DNA from: Ricordea florida
Taxonomy: Eukaryota; Cnidaria; Anthozoa; Corallimorpharia; Ricordeidae
Assembly: GCA_949710005.1 (NCBI GenBank)
Contig: OX453287.1
Span: 23,000,285-23,064,284 of the forward strand
Reading direction: 5' to 3'
DNA: 64,000 nt
Shown here: in pieces, positions 1 to 12,335 of the stretch
How positions within the stretch are numbered: the first letter of the stretch is position 1
Layout: each line of letters begins with the position of its first letter
The notes under the pieces: generated by a model
Databases searched by the model: none
The model's input: only the letters and a program-made list of their open reading frames with translations
Told to the model about the DNA's origin: nothing
Position numbers and translations under genes: made by a program

Positions 1-87
1 CCTATTGTCCTTAATTTCAGCCAATCATAATCAAGAATTTAGATGCGTAATTTGCACTGGTGTTACACTTTTTGCACTTGTGTTACA

Positions 88-120
<33 letters not shown>

Positions 121-2009
121 GAATAATTTTTTCATTTATGTCATTAAGATAGGTGAGATTCTTAGCTTAATGACTCAACAGGAAAAATCACTTACTTTGG
201 ACAACTTTTGTGATTTTAATTACCGTCGTTTGACCTTGTGGCGGAACTGCAGGAAATAAAAATTTGCTTTAATGATTTATAAATTGGTGAATCAATCCAT
301 TAAAAGATTATATTACGTATCATGGTTGCCCTGTGATATCAGAGGTGGTCCTTTCCTTCATTAGAATCGTTCGTGTACCTTCCATTTTATTTCAAGCTAG
401 GATAAAAATGTACAAAATATTTCTCCGATATTTTACCTGGAAGAAACTCCACACCAAAGGTGATCGTGAGGCTGGTTTTGCATTTCGTATCGAATTGGAA
501 TTTTACTGAATTTTTGTGTAAACAACAACAACAATAACAACAACAACAACAATAACAGACACATCCCGTTAATGAAAAACCTCAAAAAGGAAAGTGAGCC
601 CATGTCTAACGCCAAATGCGGGAATCGTTATTTCTCCGCATTGGTTAATTCATTCGGAAATGGGGCGTCGTGGTTAAAAGGAGCTAAATTGTATAACGTT
701 GCGATTATCGATTTTCAAAAATAAATAAATAAAAAAGTGTCCGTATGCGCGTCCGATACAGTTCTGAAGATTACTTGTTAATGGTACGTTCTATGAACAC
801 CAAAAATGTTAAAAATATACCAAAAACGCATTCATAGCAGGTCCTCAGAAATGGTATTAAAATTGGCTGTGGTTAAAAACATTTACAACGAAAAAGAAAT
901 TACAACATACAGCCTGTTTATGTATGAACAATTTGTTTAAGTAATTAAAAACTTTATTATGGTCTTTATCTACCATCCATTATTTGTGATCTAAATAATC
1001 ACTGAATCGTCAGCAGAAACCATAAGAATTGAAACGTGTAAATGCGTTTGAACGTCTTCAACCACAGCTTGTCCACATTCAATCTACCAAGCACCATATT
1101 TGAAACACAATAGAAACGTAATTAACCAATCAAACCGGCTTCAGTGGTGTGACTTACGTACCAGGGAATAAACGCCGCTGCTTAAACATGGCGGGCATGT
1201 CGCTCGGTTACAAATGCAATGAAGTTTACCACGCGAAACGGAAGCGGGAAACTGCCAACAAGCTCAAACACTGGAGAAAGCAGAGTAACTGCCTTTGAAC
1301 GTCTTCAACCACAGCTTGTCCACATTCAATCTACCAAGTACCATATTTGGAAAGCAAGAGAAACCTAATTAATCAATCAGTGCCAACAAGCTCAAAGACT
1401 GAGGCTAGCAGTTTCCAAATATGGTACTTGGGAAATATTGAATCTTGACAAGCTGTGGAAGTGAGTTACACGTTTCAAGTCTTATGGGTTTCTGATAGTG
1501 GTAACAGCAGTATTTACATACCAGTGTCATTCAAGGGCATCTTTAGATCACCAACTAAAAATAAGCAAACAAACAAACAAACAAACAATATCAATATCAC
1601 ATTCAGGATATTCAGTATTAATTGTGTTATAGAAAACGAGAACGAGATCACACACATGATCGTGCCGCATCAAAAGAACAAATTAATCTCTTTCCAGAGT
1701 TGCTTCATTGGCTTATTTAATACACCATAATCATGTGAGTGATCTCAGATCATGAATCCAGATACGGATCATATTCTAAACTTGTAAGCAGTATTTTTTC
1801 ATTCACAAACACTACTACATAAGCAACTGAGCAGATATCTCGACCAATTATTTCTTTCAAAGCCAAAATAATACACTCTAACTCGGTTATCGAACTCAAA
1901 CTCATTTCCCTTGGATTGCTTTTTCAGTCATTTATCCTCGGTTATATTGAACTCCCCACTATCTTGAACTATTTTTCGTTCGAGATAGCAAGGTTCGACT
2001 GTATCTCAC
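1..2009. other. Gene-free stretch with simple and dispersed repeats
   Basis: No convincing exon is visible on either strand. The stretch holds an AAC-rich microsatellite (about 520-557), an AAAC microsatellite (about 1564-1588), and a roughly 60-bp direct repeat at about 1047-1110 and 1293-1356. An inverted partial copy of that repeat lies at about 1410-1460. The missing 3' exons of minus-strand gene A, if they exist, would lie here or left of the window; I could not find a protease exon. Confidence 0.6.
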
Positions 2010-3923
2010 CTGGAGGATTGACATTTTCAATAAAAGAAGCGATCCCTCCTGTGCTGCCCATGGGGCTATATCTTGCAACTACTATTAGGCCGTGTTTAGT
2101 GCCTCGGGCACTACCTACTCCCAGCTCAGCCGTGGACTTCCAAACTATCTATTTAAACGAAAAGACATGAGGTCAGGATGAAATAGCCAGACTTAATTTA
2201 CTGAGGGAAACACCGCTGTTAAATAATACTTACTCATCAATGCCCACTCACAACTCTGCCGTAGACACTATATATTATATGGAGAAGAGTGTTTTACTGG
2301 GAACTAAACCACTCGTAGATTCCATACGCCACTTCTTCCGGGACCCGAGTGGCGTATTTTCCGTATGTCACCCTTGTGAGTGTCGTATCGTTCAATGACG
2401 TCACGATTCCCGCCTTTTGCTTTTGTTGAATTGGTTTCTCCATATAATAAAAAGAACATTACACGTTGGCTCGAAGATATGAATTTTATGTTCTCGTGGC
2501 AAGAACAATATCTTGCCACTCGAACATAAAATTCATATCTTCTCGCCACCGTGTAATATCCTCTATATATTTAATGGAAAAACAAGGGGCCACTGTGAGG
2601 CCTCGTCCACACGTATCCGGATACATTCGAATCCGCAAACTTTTCTTTGCGGATGCACCTTTCGTCCACACGTATCCGATGAATTCGACAACCGAATCCG
2701 CAAAGATTTGAATCCTCTCTCCAGAATGGAAACTTTTGAATACGATATGAATCCGATATCGTGTGGACGCCAAATCCGGTCGAATTCGTAAACTTTTGAA
2801 TCCGATGACGTAACCAAAGCGGTTTCAGTATTTACCGCGTGAACATACAAAATGGACGCCAGAACAAATGCCATTGCTTCTCTTCTTGCTGGACTTTTTT
2901 CAAGTCTGATAGCGTATTTCCAGTTAAACGTGTCTATGTTCTCTCTTCACCTAAAGTTTGTGAAAAGATGACTCGACATTCTGAGGATCCTTTCGATGTC
3001 TGACGGTCGAACTTCACACCACAAACAACTGAAACAAGCTGGCTGCCTCCTTTAGAATTCTGTTTCCGGCCAGGAGGAAGAATGGAGAAAGAATTTTAAA
3101 CTGGCTGTCCAACTCAGGCTGTACATCGAAGGCAAGACAACAATTAAGCGAGCTCTATTAGAGCAAATCCTGATTCGTTCGAATACGTGTGGACAGGCAA
3201 ATTCGAATTGAAAACGCTACGTGTGGACGCGGAAACTTTTGAATCCGCAAAGAAAAGTTTGCGGATTCAAATGTATCCGGATACGTGTGGACGGGACCTA
3301 AAAAGACCAGGACTGTTCTTTGCTAAAGGAAAAAGCTGTTGAACCTTTAGAGAACGGCATCCTGTATCACAAAACATTTTCAACATGTTCTTCTCGCTAT
3401 TCGATCATAAATTTCCTAAGAAACAAATGATTTTTACTGAATTTTAAAACAAAAACAAGCAAAAACCAACAACAACGTTAACGCGGAAAAGAACGCTGAA
3501 GTCTCTGCACATGACATTGTGGACAGAACGGAGCAAAAAAGAAATTAAGGTTAGTGCAGTTTACCTGATTAAAATGGTTGATTGGTTTGCTTGCATCAAA
3601 CGCCTCTCCTGTTTGGTAGTTGTAATTCTTGCCTTCACCGTACCACTTCCGGACAATGTCGCCACAGGTTACACACCCGGGTTTTTTCGCTCCATGACAC
3701 TTCTCCACCGCCTTTACAATCCAAGCGATGTTTTCTCCTTCTCCTTTTGTAATAAGATCCTGGTAGTCATGTTCGGCGCGATCTCGATACGCTAATCGTT
3801 CGGCCCATTTTTGTGCCTCTAAAGCCAGCGATTCAGACCAAAACAGAGCTGACGCATTGTGCAAAGAGCGCAACACGTTGTGGGCTCTCACGCAGTCGCG
3901 GTCAAATTCATCATAAGCGTCTC
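2010..3923 (-). CDS. Gene A: CAP/SCP domain protein (GAPR-1-like), partial, two exons
   Basis: Two minus-strand exons encode one complete CAP domain. Exon 3923-3565 (359 nt, enters in phase 1, leaves in phase 0) reads GDAYDEFDRDCVRAHNVLR, then WSESLALEAQKWAE, GEGENIAW and NHFNQ. Exon 2148-2010 (139 nt, phase 0 to 1) starts IVWKSTAELGVGSA and contains VVARYSPMG. Both are flanked by AG acceptors and GT donors. Lengths and phases are identical to the CAP exons of gene D. The His of RAHN, Glu of GENIAW and His of NHFNQ match the conserved CAP cavity residues. HFNQ replaces the HFAQ of the other copies. CAP proteins are secreted sterol/lipid-binding or effector proteins; the substrate here is unknown. 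No signal exon was found upstream and no linker or protease exon downstream before the window edge, so it may be a CAP-trypsin fusion continuing leftwards, a CAP-only gene or a broken copy. Confidence 0.8.
2300..2580. repeat. MITE-like dispersed repeat with a near-perfect hairpin
   Basis: Positions 2473-2542 form an inverted repeat with arms of about 30 bp (GAAGATATGAATTTTATG at the left tip). The surrounding sequence, including a GACGTCA-containing stretch and a poly-T/ATATGG motif, recurs at about 29580-29870 and about 46610-48230 inside introns of genes E and F. It is therefore a dispersed element. No coding capacity is seen. Confidence 0.7.
2597..3300. mobile_element. Non-autonomous TIR element, about 0.7 kb, in the gene A intron
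   Basis: The left end (CGTCCACACGTATCCGGATA, then CGCAAACTTTTCTTTGCGG) is repeated as its reverse complement at about 3240-3298, giving terminal inverted repeats of about 55 bp. Sub-terminal copies of the CACGTATCCG motif occur inside. No transposase reading frame is present. It lies between the two CAP exons of gene A, so it must be spliced out. I could not define a target-site duplication confidently. Confidence 0.7.
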
Positions 3924-6021
3924 CTGTAAAACAGCTGCGTGTTTTAGTAGTGTTATACAGAAACGGGGAAGAAACTACAGGCCTCTCTATATAGCTAAAG
4001 ACTTTGAATGCAAGGACACATATAAAAACTGAGAGATCTCTGTTACACAATGTAAGTTGAAACAAGAAAAATGTTTGTTTGGCTATGCAATCTCTAAATC
4101 AAGTCCCTTGGATTTTAGGAGCCCCCGCATTATCAAATGAACCAAAGAGTGTTTATATGCTTGTGTATACACAAAATTATAGTAAGTTTCTTATTGTCAC
4201 ATTGAATAATTTGAACTTACTAACCTTGTTTTACTTGAACCAATAGAAACAGCAAACCTTGCACCAGGCTCCACATCATTAGAATGATCTCCTGTTAAAA
4301 TGCACATTATATTTGTTGAGTTACTGTAGAAGAGAAATTCCACACCTTCAAGCGTGCGTGTTTTATTCTGAATAAGTATGAACAAAATAGCGAAAAAACA
4401 TTTTTATCGCAAGATAAAAAAAGAGCTCTTTACGACTTAGATCAATTGCATGCAAGTAAAAAGACAATAAAAAAATGTTTTACAAAGCCAGTAAAACTAA
4501 TTAATAACGGGAAACGTTAACACACAACTTAAATTCTTAAAGAAATGAGTTTTACCTTACGCCGTTACCACTTTGATTAATGTCACTGTACAAAACACGA
4601 AGTCTGCGAAAGTGCGTAAAATTCTCGTATTCGTGCACGTAATATTTTCTTAATTTAGGATGTGTTACATAAGGCATTTCTTGGAGGTGTAAATATTTTG
4701 CTAAAACAGTGTAGTTATATGATAACCATTTCTAATTTCTCTCTCTTCAAACTACAACTACACTGAATGTAAATCGTAAAACAATAAATAAGGTACTATA
4801 AGGAAGGAAAAAGGAAGGTGGTTTACCTGTTTATATAATCTTTGGTTTGGTTTTTCGACAATATGTTTTGGTGGCGGGTGGTGTGTTTCGCGGTAAAGCA
4901 GTCTGTCGCTGTGGCGGGTGATTGCATCGCTGGGCGGAGTCTGTCGAACACAGCCTGTTAAATTCGATATCGTTATCCACTTTCGTCATCCACAGCTGTG
5001 TTGGTATTTATCGCTTTTGAAGCGATTTTGACTCCTTTGAAGATTTTTCCATGATATTCTTGGAAGTGCTAAAACACCTTGTTGAGTAGAAACGTTTGCG
5101 GGATTATGACCTGGCTAACGACTTTGATGAATTTTTACATATAAGGAGTATTGGTCTTACTTTAAAGTGATATCAGTATCAACTCCCTGGGTTCAGTCAT
5201 ACAGGCTGTGTAACCTTCAAACGGACGAAAAAATCGAGCTTGAATATGGCTTCATCCTTGGTGTAAAAACCTGTTAGAGTGACATAGAACAAAGAAAACA
5301 AAGTAGACTAAACCATAGATACCAGGGAAATAATAGTGAAAAGAGAAAGTTTTTACACCGAGGTAAACCCTTCAAATGGTTTTTGGCGAAGTTGAAGGTC
5401 AAAATTGTGTTATTCAGTAAAATTGTTTTCGGGTGGTAACGTGACTCGGAGACTTGACATCTGTCAGATCCGTTTTAACCTGTTTAATAGTAATGTTTAC
5501 ACTATGAAGGGCTCTATATTTTAATGGTCCCCATATATTTGACTCAGATTTGTTATTAGAGGGAATTTCATCATGGGTCGAGGCTTGTGACACCATGTGA
5601 TCAGTTCGGTTATTTTCATACACTTAATGATTGTTTTGGTACTAATATGGCAGGAAGAAATCGAAGATATCCGTAATAATCACATTTAGGGTTTGAAGGG
5701 TTAACAGGATAGCATAAAGTGTGTCCCTAAAATCATATTACTATATCGCCTGAATGAAACCAACGAAAGTAGCGCCAATTGCCCCTTTCAGGATCCCAGA
5801 GAAAATCATTGAGCCAAGCTGGTAGGAAATTATGAATCAACGTGAAGTTTCGATCGTTTATTGTACTCATAATAAAGTTTTTATGAAAAGGCCACTTCAG
5901 TGAGCGCTTATCTCTTTTGATGCAATTTCTTTACTATAACATTTTTTTTTAAATTGAGTAGAGCGTCATGATTAAGTATACTATATTTGTAAACCGTATT
6001 TCATTTTTCAACGTAAGCAAA
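3924..6021. other. Spacer between genes A and B; no firm gene
   Basis: This stretch should contain the promoter and signal exon of minus-strand gene A and the 3' UTR of gene B. I found no ATG-initiated hydrophobic exon with a phase-1 donor. A TTTATT at 5857-5862 (AATAAA on the minus strand) is a plausible poly(A) signal for gene B, about 160 nt past its stop codon. Confidence 0.45.
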
Positions 6022-9000
6022 TTAGCTCATATCCGTCTCCACAGTTTCCTGATTTAAAATGTTACGTATCCATGGTAACAAGTCATTCACATTAGAATAC
6101 ACCCCGTAGGCTCCAGGTCTCGCGCATCCAACTCCCCAGCTTATCACACCCTTTAACAACCATTTCCCGTCATACATGCAAACAAGCGGTCCTCCACTGT
6201 CACCCTGACATGCGTCAACGCCACCCTTTGCAAAGCCAGCACAGAACATGCGCGGCGTGATCTTCTTCAGTTTGTAGGCCTTCTGACAAGTATCCTGAGT
6301 CACAATAGGTACGTTGACTTCTTGTAGTTTATTCGCCACCTCTCCCCCCTGTTCGGTTACTCCAAACCCTGTGACATAACAATTCGTTCCGGGGGAGAAA
6401 TCAATGCTCTTGTCAGGAAGGCAGACCGGTTTAACAACGTCCGATGTTTTCACTGGATTTTGAAGCTTCAGCAAAGCGATGTCGTAGTCTTGTGTAAGCG
6501 GATCGTACTTGCCGTGCAAAAAAAGCTTCGACACTTTCTCCAACACTTCTTTACTTTCTTTCTTCTTCTGATTAAACTCTCCGAGCGCTACTTCGATGTG
6601 GGGTATCTTTTTACGTGAGTACTTTACCATATCATAGAGGCAGTGGGAAGCGGTCACAACCCATTGAGGGTTAATCAGAGAGCCACCGCAAAATATTTTG
6701 TCTCGTGCGGAACGCTTGAGACCTGCCTGCCAAGGCCATCTTCCTACATCAGCTTCCATGCCCCCGACAATGCTACTCGGTTGCTGCCAGCTGGGGACAC
6801 CAGACGTTCCAACAGCTGGGGGGCCTGGGCAAAGCGAGAAAGGATTGAAACATTTTCTGAAGTGGAGGTGAAAAGTAGAAGAATATTTCTAAGGCCGCTA
6901 TATATTCACTGTGATTGAAAAGAATAATTGTTTCAGTATATACCGGTGAAGCAACCTCAGTGACAGCAAAGTGACCGTGAAACTTTATTTCAAAAAATAG
7001 GCCGATTATGGAATTCACTTGCACATGGCTTTCCCAGAACCACCGGTACTATTCACCTCAGTAGAGGGTGAATAGCGTTTAATATCATGAGATAGTGAGC
7101 CAATCAGATTACTCAAAATGCTAAAGTTGCTGAGTAAGTATATACTAAAAAGGCCTTGATGTGACGGATTCAGACTTCAGCAAAAAGAGAGGTGTGCAAA
7201 AATGCACTTACTCACCTACCCGCTTTTCGCATTTTTAAGGCTTTCAGTCTAAAGCCTGGAACAGGATGAGGTATCCTTTAAGAAATTCTAATACTCATTT
7301 ACAAAGCACATAGCCATTGCCCAATTATGGGGAATTTTCTTTTAATTGTAAATGGAGTTAAAAAACTGCGATACGTTAAAGTCGGTTATGGAAAAGATGC
7401 TCTTTCGGCGACAAAACAAGTTTTAATAATTTACCTGCCGCTGGCTGCCCTGGTGGTTGTTGAATGATCGTAGAATTGACTGCACAAAGAAAAACAACAT
7501 TTTACAAGTTTACAAAAAAAGTAAATTCCCAGTATAGTCAAAGAATTGGGAAGAACAAGAACCCAACGAACCAAAGGGAATTTTCTTTGACCGTCAGTGG
7601 AATCGAGTCAAGACCTCCGGAACACATCTACCGTTACCCTCCCAACTGACCTACTAGGCCAGACGGAAGTAAGTCGCGTGTGATTATATATAATGATGCT
7701 AAGTCGAGGCAAAAAGAGAGAGAGAGAGAGAGATAGAGTTGTGGTTGCATTTCATGCGTGTTAGGTGGGACCATACTCATAAAGCTGAAAAAGATAATCA
7801 ACTCTGAGTGTAAGCTGTTGAGCTATAAGTTCATCTTACTCTGACGGTCTCCCTGAGAAGGGGGGGGGGGGTCCTTGTTATCTTCCAAAATTGGCCTATG
7901 TTCCCATGTTCCTACAGCTTTTCCTTATTTTTTCCCCATGACATATCTGCTCGCCACGTGTCCCCTACCCACAATTCCCCCACCCCTTCTATAGAGTTTT
8001 GATCAGTTTTTGTTCTCGCGTTCCCTAAAACAAGAGTCATGTCCCCTTGTTACCTTCGTTCCCTTGTTCCCCAAAACCCCTGGGAGACCCTCACTTATAA
8101 CCCCCGTGTTCCCTAAATCAGGAGTCATGTTCTCTTGTTCCCTACGATATTTTGTCTTCGTTCCCTTGTTCCCGAAAACCCCTGGGAGACCCTCACTTAT
8201 AACCCCCGTGTTCCCTAAAACAGGAGTCATGTTCCCTTGTTCCCTACGATATTTTACCTTCGTTCCCTTGTTCCCCAAAACCCCTGGGAGACCCTCACTT
8301 ATAACCCCCGTGTTCCCTAAAACAGGAGTCATGTCCCATTGCTCCCTACGATATTCGTTCCCTTGTTCCCCAAAACCCCTGGGAGACCCTCACTTATAAC
8401 CTCCGTGTTCCCTAAAACAGGAGTCATGTTCCCTTGTTCCCTACGATATTTTACCTTCGTTCCCTTGTTCACCAAAACCCCTGGGAGACCCTCACTTATT
8501 ACCCCCGTGTTCTCTAAAACAGGAGTCAGGTTCCCTTGTTCCCTACGATATTTTACCTTCGTTCCCTTGTTCCCCAAAACCCCTGGGAGACCCTCTACTT
8601 TGTGTCGGATGATTACCAATGCGACCCTACGTTGAAGTGGACCACGCCACTTGTGAAGTGAAACAAAATCACAACAGCAAATCACAACAGTGTGAAAATG
8701 GTGGCTATGACTTAAAAATGCACTCTGCATTTTCTCACCGTCTGATATGTACATGCAGTACAGTACCTGGACATGTAGGAACGGGTTTCGGAGGCCAGGG
8801 CACCTTAGGTGGAGTTCCGTTGAAACATCCTTAATCACAGAGAGTCATGAAAGTAAAGAGAAGTGTTCTTAACATCAATAGCAGAAACCAACTGTACATC
8901 AGGACAAGAGAATTACAAAAAATGAATTTCACGAATGAGATAAAAGTAAACTATTTGTATAGTGGATGAGTAAAGTTGTCGATCATATTAACCTGAAAAG

Positions 9001-10025
9001 TTTAATTCTATTTAATATTTATTCTATTTAATTTGATCTGGTTTAAAATGATTTGACTTCATTTCATTTGTGCTTTACAGTGTTCCCAATTAGTACGTCA
9101 GTGCTAGATAAAATTGACACTCAAATAAAGATCATCATTTTTAAAGTTCATCATTATTTATGATCCTCGTTTTAAAAGCTTTACAGTTCGACTACTCGAG
9201 CCAAGGCTACACAAACAAATTTTCATACAAATTATACAATCGCGACGAGCATCTACGGCAATAGAATTTCCACAAATGTTTTATATTTTGCTAAAAATGC
9301 ATATAATTTGCTCTATAACTCTACAAAACACGTCAAGATTGAAAAAGAATCATTTTAGTCGGTACAAAATCGCCACAAATCTGTTGTGCAGTATCAAAAA
9401 GAGACATTCAAAATTTGTATGAAAATTAATTTCGGTGGCCGTGGTTCGAGTGGTCGCACTGTAAAAGATCGAATTGTTCCCAATGAGTCAGGTATGGAAT
9501 TTCAGAATATTGGGAATAGTTTTGGGTACTGCACCAAATTCACTATCCTTCACCTTGGATAAGTGTATGCTCTTGAGTAGTGACATCAATTACTTGGTAA
9601 GAACATTGAGGCTCGTTCCCTGTGCTGTTTGTAGCATTTGTGGTGTTCGCGCCTGAAATGTCGCAAGTATTAATAATCTAACAAGAAACCAAAATATCAG
9701 TTTCTACTGCAAAGAATCAGAGCTTACCAACGTCACGAAAAAGAAAATTGGAGTTTACGACAACAACATGGCTAAAATGAGTGTACTGGAATCAAATCAC
9801 ACACAATTAAGTTGGTAAAGGTTGTCTCTATTCCTGGTGTAAGTTATGTTAAGATAAGAAATTGATTTTCGTGCGAAACGGATCGGTCAGAGACGATCAA
9901 AACCATAATAATCTAAAAGTAACGTTAAGAAAAGACATATTATTCATATAATGGCATTAAGCACCCTTACCTCTGACAAGATGAGGCGCGAAGGCAGCGA
10001 ACAAAACAAAAACGTATAGCAACAT
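6022..10025 (-). CDS. Gene B: secreted trypsin-like serine protease (S1) without CAP domain
   Basis: Three minus-strand exons join in frame to about 300 residues: 10025-9971 (55 nt; signal peptide starting MLLYVFVLFAAFAPHL, donor GTAAGG), 7479-7435 (45 nt; NSTIIQQPPGQPAAG, Pro/Gln-rich linker) and 6824-6022 (803 nt; protease domain and stop). The protease shows IVGGMEA, the His of TASHC, the Asp of DYDIALL and CQGDSGGP. Asp six residues before the catalytic Ser, with SWG and YGVYSNV, predicts cleavage after Lys/Arg. The residue before IVGG is Ser, so activation by a trypsin-like enzyme is not expected. A Cys122-type residue (KPVCLP) is present but no partner Cys is seen in the short pro-region. 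Introns are filled with repeats; no CAP exon lies between the signal exon and the protease. It follows gene C in the same orientation. The secreted location is inferred from the signal peptide; substrates are unknown. Confidence 0.88.
8000..8612. repeat. Minisatellite, about 102-bp unit, about six copies, in a gene B intron
   Basis: The block CCCCTGGGAGACCCTC recurs with spacing 102, 102, 94, 102 and 102 bp from about 8078 to 8597, each followed by CTTATAACCCCCGTGTTCCC and similar C-rich text. One unit is shortened by 8 bp. Reading frames through it are a by-product of a period divisible by three. The unit shares CTGGGAGACCCTC with the ends of the TIR element at 10.5 kb. Confidence 0.9.
8613..9970. 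other. Remaining first intron of gene B
   Basis: No exon fits the phase of the flanking exons. A splice-site-bounded 59-nt stretch at 9652-9594 would break the frame to the next exon and was left out of the model. The rest is AT-rich sequence without recognisable features. Confidence 0.5.
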
Positions 10026-10527
10026 CTTCACATCGGAAAAAATTTCTTGGTTATTTCACTATAGGGGCGTATCTCAAGAGGCCAGGTCTTATTACGGGTG
10101 ACTTGACAGACCACCTTGATTTTGAGTTCCTCCTCACACTCAAGTTCTCTGCAAGATTTTGGACCTATGTAACATTGGTTAGGGTGGGTGTGATACGTTT
10201 TTGTGTGGAGCAAAAAGGTTAAGTTTACCAACAGGTGGCCAATGACTTCTTACAAAAATCAAGGCAACTTAAGACGAAATTGAGGCAATTGTTAACTCGA
10301 GTATCTTGGACAGTTTTATCCAGAAATTCTCCAAGTCTAACATACGAGAAACTGTAAGATACATTTAAGAGACTTTCTATTCAGACCCAGTTTGATGCTA
10401 CACTGGTTTGAAATAATGAATGTAACTTAAAATGTTACAAAACTACAGCGTAACATCAAACTATGTCTGGCTGTCCACAGCCGGCTTAGTAACTTGCGTT
10501 ATTTTCAAGGGGACATCTCCCTCGCTT
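10026..10527. other. Upstream region of gene B
   Basis: This 500-bp stretch should contain the gene B promoter and 5' UTR on the minus strand. No distinctive core-promoter motif or exon was recognised. Confidence 0.4.
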
Positions 10528-10797
10528 TTGCATGGGTGAGGGTCTCCCAGGGGTTTTGGGGAACAAGGGAACATTGGCAAAATATCGAAGGGAACAAGGG
10601 AACATTTGCCAATTTTTGGGAACAGGGGAACAAATTTTTTTCATTTTTTTGGGAGAAAATTGAGGGGGGGAGTAGCCGGTAAGCGGATTTGATAAAAGGG
10701 GAACAATTTACGAAAATGTATGGGAACATGGGAACATAGGGCAATTTTGGAAGGGAACAAGGGAACAAGGACCCCCCTGGGAGACCCTCATGGGTGA
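10528..10797. mobile_element. Short TIR element (about 260 bp) related to the 8-kb minisatellite
   Basis: The left end GAGGGTCTCCCAGGGG is mirrored by CCCCCCTGGGAGACCCTC at the right end. ATGGGT (extendable to ATGGGTGA) occurs immediately outside or at both ends, consistent with a 6-8 bp target duplication. The interior is rich in GGGAACAAGG runs and has no coding capacity. It lies in the spacer upstream of gene B. Confidence 0.7.
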
Positions 10798-11970
10798 CCG
10801 CAGTATTCTTCTCATGTTTGATTTGTACAGGTAATCAAATGGTTTCGAGTGCAGTTTAGAATAAATGAGCACAAGCTGGGCTCCTGGCACAAGTTAATTT
10901 TTCTAAGACTGAAAAAATTGCACGAGCCTGTAAGGCGAGAGCAATTTGTTGTCTTTGAAAAATCTACGAGTGCTTATTCATACAAAACTGCACTAAAAAT
11001 CAATTGATTGCTTGTCAATAATATACATATGCAAAAATTTAATTTCAAATATCTACACTCAGTTTCAACATTCTGCACTGTTTGGGATTAATTGACGTGT
11101 TCTCAGCCAATCAGCGCGTTTAAATGTTTGCATGTATACTATTAGCAAAAACTCATCAAGCCGTTTCAGGTTACTTGCAACTGCAATTGTATAGTTTTGT
11201 ATCAGTTTCAAAATAAAAATTCCATAGTATAGCTAAGGAAGTGAATGGTATTGCAAGCAGACACTAATTAACTTGAAAGTCTAATGGATGCCATAAGTAA
11301 GCCTTTGAACTACGGAGGCATAAAAATTGCCTTATTTGAGTGCTGTGTATTTAACACTACCGTGCTCATTATGAATACTGTAATTAAGAGTCCCAAATGA
11401 ACCAATCTGAATATGAAAATTCGTTCGTTTTTGTTTCTGAACCAAGAATATCTGACATACTTGAAACGGTTTATATCGTGGATTGTGTTCTAAATTTATT
11501 TAGAGTAAACAGGTTTGGTTATAATTATGTTATTCCTAAGGTTGTCGTACCAATACGTGGAAGATAAGTGAGTTAGTCATTATAAACTCACTTTCTATCA
11601 GAGACAACTTTACGGAAAACAACACTTACAACAAAAAGAGATATTCTGTTTTTCTTTATTGCGTATTCTAGGTTATTAACCTTACTTTTAAGTTTGGGAT
11701 ATCATAATCTTGCCGAGAAAAGTTGCTACACAACACGTATAGTTATACCCTGCCGAAAAAGCTAATGGGGTCATAGAGTATTTACATAGAATATTTACAA
11801 AAGCTTATAAGCTTGAAGACGTAAAACATTTTTGAAGAGACAAAAAAAGAGGTGCGATTTAAGGTTGAAAATGCCCTTCCAGTGTAGTTACTTCACAAAC
11901 GACAGTTTAATACATATGGGTTATTGACCAAGCGTGAGGTCAAGATGGCTGGATATTGGCTAAGTTCTTT

Positions 11971-12013
<43 letters not shown>

Positions 12014-12024
12014 CACGCAAAAAA

Positions 12025-12059
<35 letters not shown>

Positions 12060-12134
12060 AAGCTTGGTCAATAAAGGATTTATTGGATGAATTTTCCTTG
12101 CAGGACAAAGCCCTTATCCCGAGCGGGCAAGATA

Positions 12135-12165
<31 letters not shown>

Positions 12166-12335
12166 CAGCGCGAGATTCGGTTCATCTTGCCCGCTCACGG
12201 AGCTAGTCATATAATAATTTATTTTATTAAGGTTGTCGTCCGATCTTGTTTGGCTGTCAGCCTAACGCATTTGAAGAATAATGAGAACGGAAGCTAACAC
12301 ACCAAAATAGGAGCTTTGAAAAAAAAAATCAAGAT
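10798..12335. repeat. Spacer between genes B and C with two hairpin elements
   Basis: Positions 11921-12074 form a long imperfect palindrome (TTATTGACCAAGC to its mirror, enclosing GTCAAGATGGCTGG). Positions 12118-12155 form a second hairpin (CCCGAGCGGGCAAGAT and its complement), and a further inverted fragment of it follows at about 12186-12196. The first 1.1 kb (10798-11900) is AT-rich with nothing recognisable. TTTATT at 12218-12223 could serve gene C as a poly(A) signal on the minus strand. Confidence 0.6.

Noticed and set aside
433-615. Leucine-rich small protein on the minus strand
   Set aside because: The Leu run is the translation of the AAC microsatellite.
2466-2874. Multiple overlapping short frames at 2.5-2.9 kb
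   Set aside because: They fall in the hairpin and TIR repeats and mirror each other on both strands.
4219-4290. Possible small exon of gene A (GDHSNDVEPGARFAVSIGS)
   Set aside because: Splice borders are possible and one donor choice would keep phase, but no other copy has such an exon and no family resemblance is seen.
8003-8838. Long overlapping reading frames on both strands over the C-rich repeat
   Set aside because: The 102-bp period is divisible by three, so any open unit stays open; the frames encode only repeats and have no splice or start logic.
9594-9652. Possible second exon of gene B (starts GANTTNATNSTG, has a Cys)
   Set aside because: It has an AG and a GT border, but its 59 nt would leave in phase 0 while the next exon needs phase 1. 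The signal exon joins the 7479 exon directly in frame.
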